Under the pieces are notes generated by a model. That model did no database searches. It had not been told where the DNA came from and worked only from the letters and a program-made list of their open reading frames with translations. DNA of 62,194 bases from assembly GCA_945870315.1 (NCBI GenBank), contig CAMBRR010000005.1, forward strand, positions 1-62,194, given 5' to 3'. This document shows, piece by piece, positions 8,179-17,158 of the stretch. The position numbers were made by a program, and so were the translations under genes. Position 1 is the first letter of the stretch. Every line of letters starts with the position of its first letter. The stretch comes from an uncultured Bacteroidales bacterium. GTDB lineage: Bacteria > Bacteroidota > Bacteroidia > Bacteroidales > UBA932.

Positions 8179-9315
8179 TCAGCGCGAAGATTTGAGACCG
8201 TCCAGAATTTCAAGGAAGATTTCTTTCTCTCTCTCAGAAGTGAACTGAGCCTTGATTGGAACATAGAAGATTCTGGTTTTCAAGTCTTCATCCAAATATC
8301 GTACATCCCTTAACCTTTGACTGTCCTTCTCGGTCGTCATCACGACCGAGGTGGGATAGGCCTTTGCTGCGGCTGAAATTTCGGCTATGTCGCCCTTGGT
8401 GAAACTGTGGTGGTCTCCGTATTTGAAATGGCCTACAATCTTGTACTTGTCGCATAGGTAGTTGACAAGAGGCTTGTCATTCGCAATTCCTGAAAACAGA
8501 ACCAACCTTTTTGCATACAGATATCTGGAATCCCCCTGTGGAAAAACAGGGAGAGGGGAATCGTAAGTGATTGAGGTAAAAAAGAGGTGTTGTACCTTTC
8601 CGTCAGACAGTTTTCCGGTGCAATGCTCCGAGTCATAGCCGCTAAGTCCTAGAGCTTCTGCCCAGTTGTACTTCTCCCAGGCATTCATCAAACGTGGACA
8701 TTTGGTGACAATTACCACATCAGCCTTTCTGACTCTTTCCGGCAGGTCCCGAAGGCTTCCAACAGGAAGGAGATGGTCCTTGAAGACGGGGCGTGAACTG
8801 TCAATCAGCACGATGGACAAATCCGCCTTGAGTTTCCGGTACTGAAAAGCATCATCCAGCACAATCAGCGAAGCGTCAGGATAGTTGCCATCTTTGCATT
8901 TTTTTGATTTCTTCAGGGAAATGAGTTTCTGCCTGTCGGAGAGAAAACGGCAGCCCCTAACCCTGGATTTGTCAACAGCTACCGTAACCTGAGGGAATTT
9001 ACGCTTTATCTGCAGAGGTTCGTCACCGTAATCCTTGGCGCAACCGTCTGCAATCACCTGCTGGAACCATCTTGTGCTCCTCTTATATCCCCTTGACAAG
9101 ACGGCAATATGCTCATCCTTCCAGATGGACTCTTCGAGAAGCAGTTTCAGAATCATCTCTGTATGAGGCGTTTTACCGGTTCCTCCGACGGTTACGTTCC
9201 CTACGCATATGGTCGGAACATCTGCTTGGTTAGATTTGCGGATCCCCAGGTCAAACAGAAGATGCCTCAGTTTGAGCGTAATCCAATATGGAAAAAGAAT
9301 GATGGAGTCTATCAT
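8179..9315 (-). CDS. lpxK: Tetraacyldisaccharide 4'-kinase
   Basis: Inner-membrane-associated kinase that phosphorylates the 4' position of the lipid A precursor. The N-terminal hydrophobic anchor is followed by the Walker A loop VGGTGKTPHTE (about residues 47-57), LSRGYKRST, a DDAFQYRKL segment with family aspartates, and FSGIANDKP near residue 270. The length of 378 fits Bacteroidota LpxK. It lies four bases after dusB in the same direction, so the two are one unit. A second lipid A gene, lpxH, occurs at 20023. Confidence 0.95.
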   Translation of the reverse strand: MIDSIILFPYWITLKLRHLLFDLGIRKSNQADVPTICVGNVTVGGTGKTPHTEMILKLLLEESIWKDEHIAVLSRGYKRSTRWFQQVIADGCAKDYGDEPLQIKRKFPQVTVAVDKSRVRGCRFLSDRQKLISLKKSKKCKDGNYPDASLIVLDDAFQYRKLKADLSIVLIDSSRPVFKDHLLPVGSLRDLPERVRKADVVIVTKCPRLMNAWEKYNWAEALGLSGYDSEHCTGKLSDGKVQHLFFTSITYDSPLPVFPQGDSRYLYAKRLVLFSGIANDKPLVNYLCDKYKIVGHFKYGDHHSFTKGDIAEISAAAKAYPTSVVMTTEKDSQRLRDVRYLDEDLKTRIFYVPIKAQFTSEREKEIFLEILDGLKSSR

Positions 9316-9319
9316 AAAA

Positions 9320-10357
9320 CTATCTGCTCAGAGGGGATGCGCATTCTGGTGCCTGCTCTTCTCCCCAACGTTCTGAAATGTAATCCAACAATGAATATAT
9401 CTCGCCGGTATCTTTAGTCGTGACCAGTTTTAGCCTGGTTTCCTTGAAATCCGGCAGACCTTTGAAATAACAGGAAAGGTGTCGTCTCATCTCCAGTACT
9501 CCGACCACCTCTCCCTTGACTTCCAGGGACTTGGCGAAATGTCTTCTTGCAATCTCCACCCTTTGCTTTACCGACATCGGCTGTGGCAGCACACCTTTGT
9601 CCAGGTAATCCCTTATTTCCTTGAATATCCAAGGCCTTCCATAGGTGGCTCGGCCAATCATTATTCCATCAACACCATATCTATTGAAAGCCTCAGCCGC
9701 CTTCTGGGCGGAATCAATGTCTCCGTTTCCGATAATTGGAATCTGTATGGCAGGGTCTTCCTTAACTTTTGCAATCAGACTCCAGTCGGCCTCTCCCTTG
9801 TACATCTGCGCGCGGGTTCTGCCGTGGATTGTCAGGGCCTTGATCCCCACATCCTGAAGCCTCCTGGCCAGTTCCACTATTATCTTGCTGTCCTCGTCCC
9901 AGCCAAGCCTGGTCTTGACGGTAACTGGCAAATTGACGGCATCCACCACCATTTTTGTTATCTGGACCATCTTGTCAGGTTCCCTCATCATTCCCGAACC
10001 TGCACCCCTTCTTGCAATTTTACTGACGGGGCAACCGAAGTTGATGTCAATCAGGTCGGCGCCGTGACCCCCGGTAATCCTGACGGCATCCTCAGCCATT
10101 TTTGCCGCATCCACCATCGCCTCGGGAATGTTTCCGTATATCTGGATGCCGATTGGAGCCTCGTAATCGTGTGTGACGAGCTTTGCTATTGACTTTTTTG
10201 CATCCCGGATAAGGCCGTCTGAGGAGATGAATTCGGTATACATCATATCAGCTCCGAATTCCTTGCATATGAATCGGAATGAAGCATCCGTTACATCCTC
10301 CATCGGGGCCAGGAACAAAGGTTTGTCCCTCAATTCTATGTTGCCGATTTTTACCAT
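9320..10357 (-). CDS. dusB: tRNA-dihydrouridine synthase, DusB type
   Basis: FMN enzyme that reduces uridine in the tRNA D-loop. It has a TIM-barrel part with FLAPMEDVTDASF, the catalytic-Cys region NFGCPVSKIARRGAGSG, VTVKTRLGW, IHGRTR, GNGDIDS and IGRATYGRPWIF, then a helical C-terminal domain. The ATG at 10357 (MVKIGNIEL) gives 345 residues and is preferred; a TTG at 10375 falls inside the -7 promoter box and would be upstream of the predicted transcript start. The first gene of a dusB-lpxK unit, divergent from pfkA. Confidence 0.93.
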   Translation of the reverse strand: MVKIGNIELRDKPLFLAPMEDVTDASFRFICKEFGADMMYTEFISSDGLIRDAKKSIAKLVTHDYEAPIGIQIYGNIPEAMVDAAKMAEDAVRITGGHGADLIDINFGCPVSKIARRGAGSGMMREPDKMVQITKMVVDAVNLPVTVKTRLGWDEDSKIIVELARRLQDVGIKALTIHGRTRAQMYKGEADWSLIAKVKEDPAIQIPIIGNGDIDSAQKAAEAFNRYGVDGIMIGRATYGRPWIFKEIRDYLDKGVLPQPMSVKQRVEIARRHFAKSLEVKGEVVGVLEMRRHLSCYFKGLPDFKETRLKLVTTKDTGEIYSLLDYISERWGEEQAPECASPLSR

Positions 10358-10372
10358 CCGAAGAAAATCTCG

Positions 10373-10404
10373 CAAAATTAGGAAAATTTTCGTAGTTTTG
10401 CCAA
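10373..10404. promoter_or_regulatory. Overlapping divergent promoters of dusB and pfkA
   Basis: The minus strand has TTGG (10404-10401), 20 bases, then TAATTTTG (10380-10373), pointing to dusB. The plus strand has TAGTTTTG (10393-10400), pointing to pfkA, without a clear -33 box. The two -7 boxes are only 12 bases apart, back to back, so polymerase binding at one should exclude the other. Confidence 0.6.
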
Positions 10405-10425
10405 GTTTTATTGATTGTGATTAAT

Positions 10426-11412
10426 ATGTCAAGAATCTCAACTATCGGTGTTCTTACCTCAGGAGGTGACGCACCGGGAATGAATGCCGCCATCAGGGCG
10501 GTGACCAGAGCTGCCATTTATAACGGATGGAAAGTAAAGGGTATCATCAGGGGCTATGAAGGCCTGATAAACAATGAAATGAAAGACTTCACGAGTGAAA
10601 GCGTAAGTGGAACCATCAACCGTGGAGGTACAATCCTCAGAACCGCAAGATCGAAGTCATTTATGGAACCGGAAGGACGTGAGAAGGCTTATGAAAGCAT
10701 CAAGGCCAATGGGATAGACGCCCTCATCGTCATCGGAGGCAACGGTTCCCTGGCAGGAGCCCAGATTCTGGCTTCGGAATACGACATCCCTTGCGTAGGT
10801 CTGCCCGGAACCATCGACAACGACCTCTACGGAACAGATACCACCATCGGGTATGATACAGCGTTGAATACCATTATGGACTGCGTTGACAAGATTAGAG
10901 ATACAGCCAACTCCCACAACCGCATTTTCTTTGTTGAAGTTATGGGACGAGATGCAGGTTTCCTCGCACAGAATGCTGCAATAGCAACGGGTGCTGAGGC
11001 AGCCATCATCCCTGAGGACCGAACCGACGTGGACCAGCTGGCTACCTTCATCGGAAGGGGAGTCCGTAAGAGCAAGAACAGCTCCATAGTGCTTGTGTCT
11101 GAAAGCAAGAAGGACGGCACTGGCGGAGCCCAGTATTATGCAGACAGGCTTTTGAATGAATACCCTGAGTACGAAGCCCGTGTGACCATCCTCGGACATC
11201 TTCAGCGTGGAGGAAGCCCGACTGCCCAGGACAGGATCCTTGCAAGCCGTCTCGGAGTAGCCGCTATCGAAGCCCTCAAGGACGGACAGCGCAATATTAT
11301 GATAGGTGTCAAGGATGACAGAATCGTCTATGTGCCGTTCAATAAGGCCATCCACATCGACAAGCCGATCGACAAGGAACTCATCAATGTATTGAGTGTA
11401 CTTTCCATATAG
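10426..11412 (+). CDS. pfkA: ATP-type 6-phosphofructokinase
   Basis: Catalyses fructose 6-phosphate phosphorylation in glycolysis. The ATG at 10426 ([20 protein letters not shown]) gives 328 residues, the usual length; the TTG at 10411 is too close to the promoter. Motifs: [25 protein letters not shown] with the catalytic Asp, [11 protein letters not shown] and [12 protein letters not shown]. The nucleotide-site motif reads GGNGS; Gly after the Asn fits ATP use rather than pyrophosphate (GGDDS), while Asn replaces the Mg-binding Asp of E. coli GGDGS. The next gene starts 29 bases downstream. Confidence 0.95.
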   Translation: MSRISTIGVLTSGGDAPGMNAAIRAVTRAAIYNGWKVKGIIRGYEGLINNEMKDFTSESVSGTINRGGTILRTARSKSFMEPEGREKAYESIKANGIDALIVIGGNGSLAGAQILASEYDIPCVGLPGTIDNDLYGTDTTIGYDTALNTIMDCVDKIRDTANSHNRIFFVEVMGRDAGFLAQNAAIATGAEAAIIPEDRTDVDQLATFIGRGVRKSKNSSIVLVSESKKDGTGGAQYYADRLLNEYPEYEARVTILGHLQRGGSPTAQDRILASRLGVAAIEALKDGQRNIMIGVKDDRIVYVPFNKAIHIDKPIDKELINVLSVLSI

Positions 11413-11441
11413 TTTAGTAATCCTATTAAGAATACATTACT

Positions 11442-12566
11442 ATGAAATTAAGAACAATTGCTCTTGCGGCTTCAGCCGCCATTCTTGCACTATCCTGCGC
11501 CAAGGTTTCGGATGTTACCAGAATCGAAGGCCGCGTGGCTGCAGACGGTATTGACCAGGTCAGTGTTTCCATCACAGATGTCCTGGATACGCTTGTGAGT
11601 GTGACTGACGGCAAATTCTCCCTCGAAATACCGACAGACATAACCAGAATGGGCCTCATATCCACAAGCAGCTACTCGGTAGAGTTCATCCCTGACGGCA
11701 CCTCTTTGAAAGTGACACTAGCGGATGAATCCACTGTAAAGTCTTCATCCCCAAGAATTTCCTTACAAGAAAGGTATAATGAATACAATGCTTATGGAAA
11801 TGAATTTGCATCTGCCATTTCGAATAAAAGAAAAGCACTGATGGCTGACGACTCCTTGTCAGATCAGGAAATAAGAGAAGAATTCTATGCATTCTACAGC
11901 GAGCAGCATGACAAGTATGAGCAGTATTCCCTCCAACTTCTGGATGAAAATCCCTCTAGCGTTCTGTCATTGTTCATCCTTCCTTCACTTAGGTATGGTA
12001 TGAGTGACGAGCAGCTCAATCATTATCTGGAAAGTGTACCGGAGAACCTTCTCGCTGAAGATGACATTGCTGATATTGTAAAGTCTATCAAGGCTAGAGA
12101 GAATACTGCCCCCGGAAAGCAATTCGTTGATTTTGAGGTAGAAACCGTTGTGGCAACTACAAGGAGCATTCCTCCTCAGCCAATCTATGGCACTGTCAGG
12201 TTCTCTGACTATGTCGGCAAGGGAAAATATGTCCTGGTGGATTTCTGGTCCCCTTGGTGCGGACCTTGCTGCGAAGCAATGCCTTACATCAAAGCCGTAT
12301 ATGAAAAATACAAAGGCGAAAAGTTTGATGTGCTGAGCATTGCCGTCTGGGAAAGAGAGCCTTTCGAAGTGACGTACAACAGGATGGTCGAGCTCGAAAT
12401 GGACTGGACTACCATCAACAATGCCAAGAACATTCCTACCGAAATCTACGGCATTGATGGAATTCCTCATCTTATGCTGATTGGTCCGGATGGCATAATC
12501 CTGGAGAGGGGACTATCTGACACGGAACTTGACGAGGTGGTATCCCGTTATGTCAGCGCTGACTGA
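11442..12566 (+). CDS. TlpA-like thiol-disulfide oxidoreductase lipoprotein
   Basis: Envelope protein with a lipoprotein signal peptide (lipobox ALSC, Cys at about residue 20), an N-terminal DUF4369-like beta domain (about 25-120), a helical linker, and a C-terminal thioredoxin-fold domain (about 240-370) with the active site WCGPCCEAMP. A third cysteine directly follows the CxxC pair. The cis-Pro of the fold is in DGIPHLMLI. In Bacteroidota such proteins keep envelope cysteines reduced; the partner is unknown. Its end overlaps the start of uvrC. Confidence 0.88.
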   Translation: MKLRTIALAASAAILALSCAKVSDVTRIEGRVAADGIDQVSVSITDVLDTLVSVTDGKFSLEIPTDITRMGLISTSSYSVEFIPDGTSLKVTLADESTVKSSSPRISLQERYNEYNAYGNEFASAISNKRKALMADDSLSDQEIREEFYAFYSEQHDKYEQYSLQLLDENPSSVLSLFILPSLRYGMSDEQLNHYLESVPENLLAEDDIADIVKSIKARENTAPGKQFVDFEVETVVATTRSIPPQPIYGTVRFSDYVGKGKYVLVDFWSPWCGPCCEAMPYIKAVYEKYKGEKFDVLSIAVWEREPFEVTYNRMVELEMDWTTINNAKNIPTEIYGIDGIPHLMLIGPDGIILERGLSDTELDEVVSRYVSAD

Positions 12567-14355
12567 CAAAGTCAAACTTTTACCACATTCCCCCGGGGTC
12601 TATCGTTACTATGACTCCGAGGGGAATGTCATTTATGTAGGCAAGGCAAAGGACCTGCACAAGAGAGTAGCGCAATATTTTGTTCCAGCAGAACGCCTGA
12701 CCCGCAAGACTGCGGTGATGGTATCCAAAATTGCTGACCTTCAATACACCGTGGTCGAGAGCGAGGCCGATGCGCTTCTGCTTGAAAACAACCTTATCAA
12801 GCAATATAAGCCCCGCTACAACATTCTCCTTAAGGATTCAAAGACATATCCTTGGATATGCGTAAGCGCAGATGACTTTCCAAAGGTCTTCCTTACAAGG
12901 AGGGTGGTCCGGGACGGTTCCCGATATTACGGCCCCTACAGCAGCGTCATTCACGCGCGCAACCTCGTGGAATTCTTCCACAGCTTTTATCCACTTCGCA
13001 CCTGCAATCTGAAAATCACTTCCGATGCGATTCTGCGCAGAAAGTTCCGTCCCTGCCTGAATTTTCATATAGGAAAATGCCTTGGATGTTGCATCGGAGG
13101 CATCTCAAAGGAAACCTATAACGAGAATATTGAGGAAATTGTTCGCTTGCTCAAGGGCGGAGGGAGCGAGATTATAGCTCATTACAAATCTCTGATGATG
13201 GCTTCTTCGGACAATATGGAATTCGAAAAGGCCCAGATATACAAGGAAAAGATGCTCTCTCTGGAAAACCACTACAGCAAAAGCATCATAGTCGGTAATG
13301 CTGTCGGTGATGTGGATGTCTTTTCGCTCGTGTCGGATGCTTCTGATGCCTTTGGTAACTTCCTCAGAATCAGGGGCGGTTCCATTGTTCAATCCCTCAA
13401 TCTGGGTTTCAGGCTCAATATAGAGGAAGATGCTTCTTCCGTTCTGGGAATGTTCATCCAGGAGGTAAGGACAAAGTTCGGCTCGCTTTCCCGAGAACTG
13501 ATTGTTCCTTTCCAGCCGGATTTCGTCCCGGAAGGCGTCATTTGTAGGATTCCTGTCAAAGGAGAAAGACTGTCCCTTCTGGAACTCAGTGCAAAGAACG
13601 CTAGAGAAATGCAGTTGAACTCTCTTAAACAGCAGGAACATACCGATCCGGACGAATATAGGATAAAGGTCCTGGAAGAACTCCGACAGGCACTGGGAAT
13701 GAGGGAGTTGCCGGAGCATATAGAGTGTTTCGACAATTCGAACATCCAGGGAACCAACCCTGTAGCATCCTGTGTCGTGTTCAGAGGTGCGAAACCCTCC
13801 AAAAAGGATTACCGCCATTTCAAGATTAAAACTGTAATCGGAGCTAACGACTATGCCTCTATGAAGGAAGTAGTGAACCGGCGCTACTCCAGGATGCTTG
13901 CCGAAAATCCTGATGACCTTCCTCAGCTTGTTGTCATAGATGGAGGAAAGGGCCAGTTGTCCTTTGCCTATCAGGCGCTTTTGGAACTTGGTCTGACTCA
14001 GAGACTTACGGTCATAGGTCTTGCAAAACGCCTTGAAGAGGTCATAAGGGTGGGAGACCCGTATCCGCTTTTCATAGACAGAAACTCCAGGGCCCTGAAG
14101 GTCCTGCAGCAAATCCGAGACGAAGCTCACCGTTTTGGAATCACCTTCCACCGCAACCTCCGCAGCAAAGCGCAGATTACCTCAGCTTTGCGTCAGATAA
14201 AAGGTGTCGGAGAAAAGACCGAGCAGAGACTTCTGCTACATTTCGGAAGTGTACCAAGGATTGCGGCAGCCTCAGTTCAGGAAATCGCCGCCCTTGTGGG
14301 GGAACCTCTCGCAAAGTTGATACACCAATCATTGAATAACAGTGATGAAGAATAA
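12550..14355 (+). CDS. uvrC: Excinuclease ABC subunit C
   Basis: Nuclease of nucleotide excision repair that makes both incisions around UvrB-bound lesions. It has an N-terminal GIY-YIG domain (SPGVYRYY, VIYVGKAKDL), a UVR motif (FEKAQIYKEKM) that meets UvrB, a C-terminal RNase H-like domain (ECFDNSNIQG, VVIDGGKGQLSFA) and a final helix-hairpin-helix pair (LRQIKGVGEKTEQRLL). The ATG at 12550 (MSALTDKVKLLPHSPG) gives 601 residues and matches family starts; an ATG at 12529 would add seven residues and overlap the previous gene by 38 bases instead of 17. Confidence 0.96.
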   Translation: MSALTDKVKLLPHSPGVYRYYDSEGNVIYVGKAKDLHKRVAQYFVPAERLTRKTAVMVSKIADLQYTVVESEADALLLENNLIKQYKPRYNILLKDSKTYPWICVSADDFPKVFLTRRVVRDGSRYYGPYSSVIHARNLVEFFHSFYPLRTCNLKITSDAILRRKFRPCLNFHIGKCLGCCIGGISKETYNENIEEIVRLLKGGGSEIIAHYKSLMMASSDNMEFEKAQIYKEKMLSLENHYSKSIIVGNAVGDVDVFSLVSDASDAFGNFLRIRGGSIVQSLNLGFRLNIEEDASSVLGMFIQEVRTKFGSLSRELIVPFQPDFVPEGVICRIPVKGERLSLLELSAKNAREMQLNSLKQQEHTDPDEYRIKVLEELRQALGMRELPEHIECFDNSNIQGTNPVASCVVFRGAKPSKKDYRHFKIKTVIGANDYASMKEVVNRRYSRMLAENPDDLPQLVVIDGGKGQLSFAYQALLELGLTQRLTVIGLAKRLEEVIRVGDPYPLFIDRNSRALKVLQQIRDEAHRFGITFHRNLRSKAQITSALRQIKGVGEKTEQRLLLHFGSVPRIAAASVQEIAALVGEPLAKLIHQSLNNSDEE

Positions 14356-15040
14356 GTATTTGAGTCTATATGACATTTTTCTCATAGCCGGAATCATCCT
14401 TTGTTCTGCGATTTATTCCATATTCTCGGTCACCTCTGGGAGCCAGACCTTGTGGGATGCTATCTTGGGTTCAGCAGCTTCCGTTGCAGGAGTATTCTGC
14501 GTTGTACTGGTTGCCAAGGGAAGCATTGCCAACTACCTTTTCGGGGTAATCAATGTTTCTCTCTACGCCTTCATTTCATTCAAGGCTTCCATTTATGGTG
14601 ATGCTGCCTTGAATGCCCTCTACTACCTTCCGATGCAGTTCATAGGTTTCTATCAGTGGCGGAAAAGGGGAGCGGAGAGCGCCCCGGTAAAGGCCAGGAG
14701 ACTCAGCAATATGATGAGGATAGTCATTGCGCTGGGTTGCATCGTCCTTATAGTGGGCGGTGGAATAATCCTGAGGCAGTTAAATGACCCACAGCCTTTC
14801 AAGGATGCGGCTACCACAGTCCTGAGCATCGTCGCCCAGGCCCTGATGTCTTTGGCATTTATGGAGCAGTGGGTGCTTTGGATTATAACCAATGTGCTCA
14901 GCGTGACGATGTGGTCCATCCTCGCTTATCGAGGTGAGCCTCAAGCTGTTTCAATGGTGATTATGTGGTGCTTTTATCTGCTGAACTCAATAAATGGATT
15001 GAGGGTGTGGCTAAGGTTGAGCAGAGAAGATGCTAACTAA
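14345..15040 (+). CDS. pnuC: Nicotinamide riboside/mononucleotide transporter PnuC
   Basis: Inner-membrane facilitator for the NAD precursor nicotinamide riboside. About seven transmembrane helices are visible, with the family segments VKGS-like [31 protein letters not shown] and [13 protein letters not shown] near the substrate site. It overlaps the 3' end of uvrC by 11 bases; an adjacent GTG at 14342 is an alternative start. At 231 residues it is slightly longer than many PnuC because of a basic loop around residue 115. No partner NadR-like or thiamine genes are adjacent. Confidence 0.92.
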   Translation: MKNKYLSLYDIFLIAGIILCSAIYSIFSVTSGSQTLWDAILGSAASVAGVFCVVLVAKGSIANYLFGVINVSLYAFISFKASIYGDAALNALYYLPMQFIGFYQWRKRGAESAPVKARRLSNMMRIVIALGCIVLIVGGGIILRQLNDPQPFKDAATTVLSIVAQALMSLAFMEQWVLWIITNVLSVTMWSILAYRGEPQAVSMVIMWCFYLLNSINGLRVWLRLSREDAN

Positions 15041-15065
15041 ATTTTTATTTTCAATTTTTTTTTAC

Positions 15066-15073
15066 TTAATTTG
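15066..15073 (+). promoter_or_regulatory. Possible acpP promoter, -7 box
   Basis: TTAATTTG differs from TAnnTTTG at one position and lies in an AT-rich stretch 58 bases before acpP. No confident -33 element is seen. Confidence 0.35.
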
Positions 15074-15131
15074 CACCCGTTTTATCGCTAATACGTGTTT
15101 TAAATCAAATATTAACTTAAATCAAAACGTT

Positions 15132-15374
15132 ATGTCAGACGTAGCAGCTAAAGTAAAGGAGATCATCGTTGAGAAACTCGGCGTAGATCCTTCAGAAGTA
15201 ACTGAGAATGCAAGTTTTACCAATGATCTCGGAGCAGATTCACTCGATATTGTAGAACTCGTGATGGATTTCGAAAAACAGTTCGGAATTGAGATTCCTG
15301 ACGATGATGCAGGTGACAAGATTGCCACCGTTGGTGATGCCATCAAATATATCGAAGAGAAAGTGAACGCTTAA
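15132..15374 (+). CDS. acpP: Acyl carrier protein
   Basis: Small acidic carrier of acyl chains in fatty-acid and lipid A synthesis. The 80-residue product starts [16 protein letters not shown]; the longer in-frame opening from 15030 is non-conserved leader. Ser in [15 protein letters not shown] is the phosphopantetheine site, followed by the acidic recognition helix. In Bacteroidota acpP is usually followed by fabF and rnc; here a strong terminator and the convergent DUF4270 gene follow, so acpP stands alone. Confidence 0.97.
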   Translation: MSDVAAKVKEIIVEKLGVDPSEVTENASFTNDLGADSLDIVELVMDFEKQFGIEIPDDDAGDKIATVGDAIKYIEEKVNA

Positions 15375-15393
15375 TCAAGCATTGCATAAAACA

Positions 15394-15425
15394 AAAAAGC
15401 CGGTCAGATGACCGGTTTTTTTGTT
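15394..15425. terminator. Bidirectional terminator between acpP and the DUF4270 gene
   Basis: AAAAAAG, CCGGTCA (15400-15406), GA, TGACCGG (15409-15415), then TTTTTTTG. A-run and T-run flank a perfect GC-rich stem, so it works for either strand. Confidence 0.9.
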
Positions 15426-15430
15426 TTATA

Positions 15431-17158
15431 TCATTCCGCGCTGTCTGCAACCTTCGGGACGGAGAATGTAATCCGGAGTCTTGGCCTGAGACTTTCCTCA
15501 GGATATTCAGGACCGCATAGCGTGCAATTGTAATACCTGTCCCTGTCAAGTTCCGTCGATGTGGTAGATGTGGTAGTACTTCCCGAACTTGCGTATGCAG
15601 CCATCATCATATAATTGTAATAATTATTATAGCCATAACCATACCCATAGCCGCCATATCCGTATCCATATCCTCCATAGCCGTAACTATAAGGATCGTA
15701 CATCATATTATTATAGTATGAATTGTACATCAGGTTGTTGTAATAGTCATTCATATTACTGCTTGAAGAGCTCTCCGTAACCTCTTCGTGCATTATCAGC
15801 AGCCAGATGTCATATTTGTCCAGATTCTCGTCATCCTGTTTCAGAATTTCCTGGATGTGGTGACTCATATCCGGGCTGTACCAGCACATTGACCTGTTGA
15901 TTTCACCCTGATTTTCCGATTCAATGCTGGCATCTGTCAAGCCTGCATATGTTACATATTGATTGTCAGTACTTCTGAGTTTCACAGTCGGGCTCAATAC
16001 AACCGGAAATCTGTCCAGATCTGACCAACCGTCCTGGAATGATGCCGGATCATAAGGCAGGATGATGCTTGCCTTGTTGATTACAACCTGGGAAGGATCC
16101 GTAATTGCAGAATATTCCTCAATTCCTTCTATCATCTCCTTTATCGCTCTGGCTTTGATAACCGGTTTTACACCGAATCCGCCTTCTACGATAATCTCTT
16201 TACCGGCATTCTTGACAGGTACATTGTCTCCATATTCCTCGTTGGATGAGTGGAAAGCGCAGTTGTAAGCCATCTGAGCCGGCATTGTAGCACTTGAATC
16301 TGCCACGAATTCAGTAGGGCCGAAAATAAACAGGAACGATGTATCCACAGCTACCCTGTCATCATAGTCTGCGCTTATGCTCAACTTTGCGTAGTTGCCA
16401 CTGACCATATATGTAGAGGAATTGACTTCCATAGTGACATCAAACATATTGATGCGACCGCCTGTTCCCTGACGCTCATCAGTTGTAATGTATATGCCTG
16501 GAATTTTCTTGACATAATGATGAAGGCTGTCCCTTTCCGTGTCTGTCAGATTTGCCAATTTGGAAACGAAATCCTCTGCGAACTCTTTCGTAAAATCAAA
16601 TGACAGCGAGTCGCCGCCATTATATACCGGTATACCCTTGGTAATCAGATTGTCCCTATCAAGATATTCATCAACCAGGTCGGGAGACATATTCATAAAA
16701 GCTCCACCATACAAGGTCGAGTCTACAGGCTTTTTCAATGCAGATACATAGATGTTTTGCAGAATCCTTTCATCCCTGTCGTACACGGTGGATAAGGTGT
16801 CTTTTACTGCCGTAAAATGGAAGTTCTTAACTTTGGTGTTCTTTCCAAGGTCGATGTTTCTGTCCAGCGGCACAAGGGTGATGGAAGTGCTTCTCAGGCA
16901 TCCACCCTTTGCGTCAAGGACACTGCCGACAACCATCCTTTTACTGCTGTATGCCGACAAACTGTCTGACATTTGGAGAGTTATGCTTCCAGTCTTGAAA
17001 GCCACTGCCTCCGGAGAGTAAACCCTCCATTTCTGATCATCGGGGATAAAATTCTCTCCCAGGCTTCCGTCTATCTCAATGCAGGATAATTCGAGTACCG
17101 ATATGGCCATCGCAGCCAGAATGTGTCCCAAATGCCTGCAGTAATTTGTCAAGCTCAT
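15431..17158 (-). CDS. DUF4270 family lipoprotein with Tyr/Gly-rich tract
   Basis: The protein has a signal sequence ending in the lipobox LELSC (Cys at about residue 26) and the DUF4270 pattern of a Bacteroidota envelope lipoprotein, 575 residues long; the function of the family is not known. It overlaps the preceding glycogen-synthase-like gene by four bases (ATGA), a conserved pairing in this phylum. About residues 468-520 (DNA 15597-15756) are a low-complexity tract of Tyr, Gly, Asn and Met with repeated GYGYGGYGYGYG, followed by Ser/Thr-rich sequence, inserted before the conserved C-terminal strands. The tract could be a flexible or adhesive surface loop; that is inference. Confidence 0.82.
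   Translation of the reverse strand: MSLTNYCRHLGHILAAMAISVLELSCIEIDGSLGENFIPDDQKWRVYSPEAVAFKTGSITLQMSDSLSAYSSKRMVVGSVLDAKGGCLRSTSITLVPLDRNIDLGKNTKVKNFHFTAVKDTLSTVYDRDERILQNIYVSALKKPVDSTLYGGAFMNMSPDLVDEYLDRDNLITKGIPVYNGGDSLSFDFTKEFAEDFVSKLANLTDTERDSLHHYVKKIPGIYITTDERQGTGGRINMFDVTMEVNSSTYMVSGNYAKLSISADYDDRVAVDTSFLFIFGPTEFVADSSATMPAQMAYNCAFHSSNEEYGDNVPVKNAGKEIIVEGGFGVKPVIKARAIKEMIEGIEEYSAITDPSQVVINKASIILPYDPASFQDGWSDLDRFPVVLSPTVKLRSTDNQYVTYAGLTDASIESENQGEINRSMCWYSPDMSHHIQEILKQDDENLDKYDIWLLIMHEEVTESSSSSNMNDYYNNLMYNSYYNNMMYDPYSYGYGGYGYGYGGYGYGYGYNNYYNYMMMAAYASSGSTTTSTTSTELDRDRYYNCTLCGPEYPEESLRPRLRITFSVPKVADSAE

Noticed and set aside
8130..8190. Hairpins CCCAGAA/TTCTGGG and TCTTC/GAAGA at the aromatic operon/lpxK junction as terminators
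   Set aside because: Short stems, no T-run on either strand; a terminator there is not supported.
9479..10192. Plus-strand open frame of 237 codons opposite dusB
   Set aside because: Shadow of dusB; Cys/His content reflects codon complement, not zinc sites.
13105..14151. Minus-strand open frame of 348 codons opposite uvrC
   Set aside because: Antisense to a conserved gene with all UvrC motifs; no family features in the translation.
15030..15131. Longer acpP reading frame from 15030
   Set aside because: The extension is hydrophobic, overlaps the end of pnuC and contains the probable promoter; ACPs start at MSDVAAKV.
15597..15756. CRISPR-like or tandem repeat array
   Set aside because: The repeats are short Tyr/Gly codon repeats in frame within an intact gene, without spacers.
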